Positions 58,201 to 64,000 of a DNA stretch of 64,000 nucleotides are shown piece after piece. Positions within the stretch are counted from its first letter, which is position 1. Each line of letters starts with the position of its first letter. Source of the DNA: Gorsachius magnificus (lineage: Eukaryota; Chordata; Aves; Pelecaniformes; Ardeidae); assembly GCA_034008185.1 (NCBI GenBank), contig CM067082.1, positions 6,742,984-6,806,983 on the forward strand, read 5' to 3'. The notes under the pieces were generated by a model. It was not told where the DNA came from and searched no databases. It was given only the letters and a program-made list of their open reading frames with translations. The position numbers and the translations under genes are program-made.

Positions 58201-61200
58201 GATGGAGAAAACACAAGATGTGGACACTGTGATGATGATGGCAGAAAGCTGTAAAGAGCACAGGTTCTTCTCTGCCACATTGCATGGGGAGGCAGGTGGT
58301 GCTCACAAGGAAGGAAAAGACAGGCCACGTCAGAGAGGGTGAGAAGGTTTTACTTTCCTTCACTTTTTTTGCTTTTTTCCCCTACTCCTGCTCCCATCAG
58401 TCTTTTCACTTGGTCCATTGCTATACATATCCACAAATCAGTGACATGTTTTTCTCTTTGGATTCACATTGCATAAGAGGAACAGAAAAAAGGATCTTTG
58501 CTCCAACCAGGAAAGAAAGAGTGCAGGACAATATGCCCCCTTGTGACCTGTCACAGAAGTAGAGTTCACCCCACACACAGGTCCAGTCACAGGAGGCAAT
58601 GACAACCTTATTATTCCTCATGAAAAATCCAGCACAGAGTTACAAAAAAACAGAGGCACACACCATATGGGTGGTGGGGTTTTTTTTGCAAAAAGTTTTA
58701 TTCATTCACAGACTTGTCCTTTCTCATAATTCTTACTGTCCTACTGTATTAGTATTTGCTTGTATGAATTGTCATCTAGCAGCATCACCACATTGTGCTG
58801 TTATTAAAAGCTAAAAAAATGTTATAATTAGTTTAGAACAGAGAATAGAAGATGTAATTCTGATTGTGCTCACATTACGTCTGTTGTAAAACTATGTGCT
58901 GGACTGGACTGAATAATATAATTATACAAGATTTGCTGCCATGTAATTATACTCTCCTGACAAAAGTCAATTTATACATCAATTTGTAGTGTTTGAATAA
59001 CTGTTTCAAAATGAATTATTCTATTTAAAACCCTCTATAATCAGAAAGTCAGGAGTCAGAAAAAGTTCTATAAATTATTTTATACTTTCTCCACCTTTCT
59101 AACATATGCTGGCTAGCCCACAGATGGAGAACACACAATTTAGTCCAGCTTACAGGCCCCAAACCCCCTCTTATTCTTGTTCTAATTCTATTCTATTCTT
59201 CACACTGCATCATCACTGTAGTACTGAGGTCTTTTCTAGAAATTAATGAAGCAGTGTCATTAGGTCTTTCCAATGCAAAAGTCCTTACCTTTCTCTCTCA
59301 TTTCCACTTTTCTTTAAAACAGGCATTAAATAAAGGTCTTTTTTTGGTTAATTTGTGTTAATATTGATTGTTTTTTATTATGCAGGCTTTTAGGGAGTCT
59401 TAAAGTTCTACTGGTAGAGCCTGGGGAACTGGTATAACTCCCTGTCCTGCATACTCAGGTATTCAATTCCACCCACATGCACTGCGGACATGTAACTGGG
59501 GGTGCAAACGGGATCACAGGTTCTTTTTTTTGTCCATGGACACAGCATCTCTTTAAGATATTAGTGGGAAAGTAGGTGCTGCTGGAAAACCTGTGCAGCT
59601 TGGTAGGAACTTGTGTGCCACAGGGGAAAGAGATGGAATTGAATGAACAAAAATACACACTGCATCAGGACATTGCAAATGGCAAGCACCTAGCTTCAGA
59701 AAAAAATAACCAAACAAACCACCCCAAACCAAAACCAAACCAAAATGACAAAACCCCCATAGATTTTTCAATGCCTCTTCCCTTTATGTACAGAAATCCC
59801 TACTTCTCACTTTTTAAATTTTTGATTTCTTGGAAAAGAACCTGTTTTCCTTGTTAATGCCTTTGTAGCTAGTTTCTTTCCTTTGTAATATTTACTCATT
59901 ATAAAATTTTACAAATTACTGTAAAGAAGAGCAATATCACTTGGGTGATGCTGTTTTGAATAAAAATGGGTTGGCAAAGAACAACATTGGTAAAATTAAA
60001 AGCACTGCTATTAATCAGCTGACCTGACTGTTATTAACTCCAAGTCACTTGTGAACTGCATAATCTAAGCAATTATTAAAGCATGAATGTGAATTTAGCT
60101 AATGCCCTCGTCCTCCACATCATTATCTTAGGCATAATCACCCTTTGGTCCTTGAATGTTTCTTTCATCTGAGTGCTGAAATTCTCAACATGCTGTTTTC
60201 TTTAATGACTGCAAGATGAGGCAAAATTCCTAGCTAACACGGATCCTACATTTTCCAGTATTCCTCTTGTATATTTGGATATTTTCTATGCCACTCATAA
60301 AACAGAGAAGATATTTAAATGCTGCATTTTGTACTAACAATTTTGCACTGAAATATTTTAATAAATATTTTAGTTCGAAAACTAGACTTGTAAGTACCTC
60401 ATGTAAGCTATGGGAAAAAAACTTTTGCAAAGACAAATTTAGTCCATCATGGAAGTTGTTGAGGACAGGTTGGATAAATTGCCCTCTTCCACTGCCTGTC
60501 GCTCTTCACTGACTGTAGAAGTCGTCTCCATGAGTAGTTAAGGCTTGATATCTATGCTGGATGTTGAATCTATCCCAGCTTACAGAGCGTTCTGATCCCT
60601 GACAGCGATCTATTGTGCAAGCTGAACAAGGCAATCTTTGCAGTCCTCTCTTCTCCGTCCCTAGGACCTTAGTTGGTGAGTTATTCATGGCAGTAACTCT
60701 TTAACTGGGTGTTAGTTTTTATCACTGTAACAAAAATATCCGTTACAGAGTTCAGGCTGTTCCACTCTCCAGTATCATCCTTAATGTATTTAGTTTGAGA
60801 TTCAGTTCTAGGATCACTTATGTTTCCTCAAATCCTACAAGCTAAGATAAAAAAGTTGCTGCTACAACTGTAGATACACAGATAGCACCTTGTAATTAAG
60901 TTTAAAAATTACTCATATATACATACATAAGTGTAATGGGTGTTTGTGTGTGCGTGTGTTGTTATTATTTTCATTATTTTACCAACTCAGTGGTTGTAAC
61001 CGTACACCTTGTACATAACAGAGAAGATATATCCCTTTTAAATTTAGTGGTAGGAATTAACCAAAGTGTATATGTTCCCATGTTGCTCTATTAAAAATTG
61101 AAAAAAAAAAAAAAAAAGGAAAAAAAAGGACCTCACTTTTACAATTCTTGAACTAATAATAACCACAGTTATTTGAGGCAACTTATGACAACTGTTACAG

Positions 61201-63506
61201 TGTCATCAGTATCCCTTTTGCTAAAGTGTAAAGAAATAATCTCAACATAACTGGCAAACTCAGAAAAAAACCCATAGTTGGAATATGTGGTGTATCTGAG
61301 AATGACAGCCCAGTGGTGGGTGGGAAAAGGGCATCAATAAACTACCTAAAATTGAAATGTTGTGACCTTATTTATTTAGAAGCTTTCTTTTAACATTAAT
61401 GCCTGCATTCCCTTACCTTGTATCTGCTGACATTTGACATGTCCTATGGTATACCCCTTGGTGTCTAGCTCTTGCTCTGGTAATACATGGGTCTTCTATA
61501 AATCAAACTTGTTATCTACATATTTTATACATACCAGTTCATATCTACCAGTTCAGGTATCCTAGGACATTTCAGGCAGCTCAGGATGCCTTTATTTGAA
61601 AATTGAGCTTTGCCTCTGATGAACTGTGATTTATCACAGGGTAGTTGCTACCAAAGTTAGGTAGAAAATTTATCACTGCTAGTTAATCAAAATTAGGTAG
61701 AAAATTTGCTGCCAGGATATCATTCTCCATGTTGAATTAAATAACTTTTAGACTGCCTTATAAAGAGACAACATGTCATTTCTATTTTTTTTTTTTTTAT
61801 TGCAATCTCATTCCTTGTTTCTTGTATGGTATAGCCCAATTTCATATAAAACATGACTCCAAGCCTTCTCAATGAGATATATTTTTTAAAAAGAAAAGTC
61901 GCTTATTAAGAATTTATTCAATCAGAACAAAAAAGTACATTTTGTGTTGTGAGTTTTCCTTGGGATTTGTTGACTCTTGCTCAGATACCACTTGAGAGAA
62001 AAATAAATATGTTACAGACACTTACCAGTGGTTTGGAATTTATAGCTACTTATATCGCTCAAAGATTTAAAAGAAAAATGAAAACTGCTGGAACAAAAAC
62101 CAGTGGCCCAAATAACTCCTAACAAGCTAAATTATATAGGTCAAAACAAACAGATTTGGCAGAGTGGAGAGCTAAGAGTGTGTTATCAAAACTTTTCCAA
62201 GAAGAAAAAAGAAAAACTTTTAGTTGCAGATTTATAATAAATTATTCAAGGGTACTAAATATGGCAAAAATATTTCCTAGGTGTTGCTATTAGGTTTTGG
62301 ATAAAACGCATACATTTTATAGTCAAGGAATTCAAATTTTGTTATAATCCTGAAGTTTGAAATAAATTTCAGCTTGGCTTACTCCAGATTTGCCTGGAAG
62401 AACAAGAACATCAGAAAAACAAAATTATTTTAAGAAAATAGAAAATATTTTTGTATAAATAGAAAATATGTGGCAAAACATATTTATATATAAACATAGA
62501 ACTATACAGGCTTTTAACAGACTGCAAATTTAAGAACAGATCAGGTTTAAAACCAAATTATTACAGAAGGCCAATAACTGAAAACTATTTCTGCAGACTT
62601 CTTTCCTAATTCTGATGAAAGTATGAGCTTTGTTGTTATGAATCACTTTCTACTTGAAAAAAAGAAATAAAACCTGACTGAGTATCCTTAATTGAGAAAG
62701 GTTTAATGTCATCTGATTTCAAATACTTACAGTGTAACTTCCACTATGGAGATATCAAGTCACTCATTAAAGCAAACTGAGTTTAGACTGAAATGATTTT
62801 GACCACCGTTAACAAGTATTTCAGCATACTATGAATTATTCCCCATCCTTCACTGGCTGTATTAACTGGGGGGCACAGTTAATTCCCTGTTACATTGTGC
62901 CCCTGAGGATAACCTGGATTATTGCACGTGGTATCCATTTGTGGGCTAGAAAGGCATGTACCTACTATAGGTCCTGTTCCTAATTAGCAAGCCTGGCATG
63001 GGTATATGAGATGGGATACCTGGAAGAATATAATAGATACCTCATTTAAGCAATTTACTCAAACCCCAGATTATCACTCTCTAAAATTACTTTCTTAGCA
63101 TTTAGTTGGTGACATTCCCCTAGTTTCAAATGCCTGGAGATAATATCAATTCTGTATTAATACGAGCGATGGAAATGGGATTGTTGGGGAACTCACAATA
63201 CACAAGTTTTCTCTATAATTTCCAGAAATGGTTGAATGGTGGTTGAGAGCCCTCAAAATTTAGTTAGATAGTCTTAAATTAATTTCTTTGTAGATAACTC
63301 CTAATGGCAATGTTATATACCACAACTGGTAGTGAATTGAAATGTAAAAGTGTGGCTTTCTTTAATTAGATAAGTTTGCAATATAATCATCTCCATTATA
63401 TACAGTAGTTAACACTTGGATACATTAGCAGAAATCAAAATATAAGTTTATACACAAATGAGACCTTTTGTCATCAGGATTGAGACACACTATCTCTTAA
63501 AGAGTT
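55229..63506. other. Unique sequence, no supported gene
   Basis: No transposon is seen. The minus-strand frame at 56468-56845 (125 codons) has no motif. A pyrimidine-rich acceptor-like site precedes an open minus-strand segment below 55692, but no donor fits the phase of the 55.2 kb candidate exon. An A17 run lies at 61101-61117. This interval separates two same-strand LTRs (copies C and D) but contains no gag, pol or env. Confidence 0.5.
61101..61117 (+). repeat. Poly-A run, 17 A
   Basis: An A run followed by GGAAAAAAAGG; a simple homopolymer. Confidence 0.92.
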
Positions 63507-64000
63507 TGTCGTGGTTTAACCCGGCTGGCAACCAAGCACCACGCAGCCGCTCGCTCACTCCCCCCCCCCCCCTCAGTGGGATGGGGGAGAGAATCGGAGA
63601 AAAAGGAAATAAAAAAGTAAGACCCGTGGGTTGAGATAGAGACAGTTTAATAAGAGAGAAGAATAACAATAATAATAATAATGGTAAGAAAATATACAGA
63701 ATATATAAAACAAGTGATGCACAATGCAATTGCTCACCACCCGCTGACCGATGCCCAGCCCGTCCCGAGCAGCGATCACTCCCCCCGAGCCGTGATCACA
63801 CAGCCCGAGCTGCGACCACTCTGCCTGCGACCGACCGACCAACTAACCCCCCCCGAGCATGACGTTCTATGGTATGGAATAGCTCTTTGGACAGTTTGGG
63901 TCCTAGCTGTGCTGTACTCCCAGCTTGTTATGCACCTGGCCGAGCAGGAGAAGCTCAAAAAGTCCTTGAGCAGTCTGAGCACTGCTTGGCAACAACTAAA
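63507..64000 (-). mobile_element. LTR of avian endogenous retrovirus, copy D (runs off window)
   Basis: The element is reversed, with its 3' end at the left (TGTCGTGGTTTAACCCGGCT). It continues to the window edge with about 494 bp visible. Roughly 110-120 bp of its 5' end should lie outside. It is nearly identical to copy B over the visible part, including the three 20-bp units, the TATA-like segment, ATTAAA (plus coordinates 63646-63651) and the C-rich tail. It differs mainly by small indels in homopolymers and in the GGTCGG run. The left flank is GAGTT. Whether it is solo cannot be judged because the other side is missing. Confidence 0.95.
63761..63820 (-). repeat. Three 20-bp GC-rich tandem units in LTR copy D
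   Basis: Three contiguous 20-bp units (63761-63780, 63781-63800, 63801-63820) match the array in copy B in order and length, with a few substitutions. This places the expansion before the B and D insertions. Confidence 0.92.

Noticed and set aside
53098..64000. Copies C and D (both minus strand) as the two LTRs of one provirus
   Set aside because: The ~9.9 kb between them has no gag, pol or env frames. C lacks the repeat arrays present in D and is much more diverged, so they are separate insertions.
1..64000. tRNA genes, CRISPR arrays or bacterial-type operons
   Set aside because: No cloverleaf-like B-box sequence outside CR1, no regularly spaced direct repeats with spacers, and no clustered co-directional frames.

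Overview
This window looks like AT-rich, gene-poor bird DNA, either intergenic or deep intronic. Two things point to a bird. Most recognisable repeats are CR1 LINE copies, one with a long reverse-transcriptase reading frame and several ending in the CR1-type tandem octamer (TCATAGAA). There are also five long terminal repeats of one endogenous-retrovirus family that is common in bird genomes. I see no complete host protein-coding gene, tRNA, rRNA, CRISPR array or bacterial-type operon. Outside the CR1 copies the longest ATG-started frame is about 154 codons, roughly what chance gives in this much DNA.

Layout. 1-10 kb: plain AT-rich sequence with a TA-rich patch (1.9 kb), a polypyrimidine tract (4.8 kb) and a speculative small exon at 7.5 kb. 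10.37-11.99 kb: the largest CR1 copy, minus strand, broken by several frameshifts. 12-16.8 kb: unique sequence. 16.82-17.37 kb: plus-strand solo LTR (copy A). 19.28-20.31 kb: second, more decayed CR1. 20.85-23.8 kb: poly-C runs and a TTTCCTTC array. 24-42 kb: mostly unique, with three short CR1 3' ends (29.0, 32.1 and 42.3 kb) and candidate terminal exons at 25.3-25.5 kb (minus) and 35.5-36.1 kb (plus). 47.59-48.22 kb: solo LTR with a perfect 5-bp target duplication (copy B). 50.65-51.64 kb: an old CR1 split by an LTR of a second subtype (copy S). 53.10-53.57 kb: minus-strand LTR (copy C). 54.8-55.2 kb: another candidate terminal exon (minus). 55.3-63.5 kb: unique sequence. 63.51-64.0 kb: minus-strand LTR running off the window (copy D).

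The best-supported story is mobile-element history. CR1 copies of different ages are 5'-truncated. One was later split by an LTR. A retroviral LTR family left solo copies whose mid-U3 was remodelled: a TATA-containing segment in copy C is replaced in copies B and D by GGTCGG-type repeats and a three-unit 20-bp GC-rich array. B and D are nearly identical and lie in opposite orientation about 15 kb apart. The candidate host exons rest only on splice-like sites, open frames and poly(A) signals, and need transcript or cross-species evidence. I did not find a convincing undescribed system.
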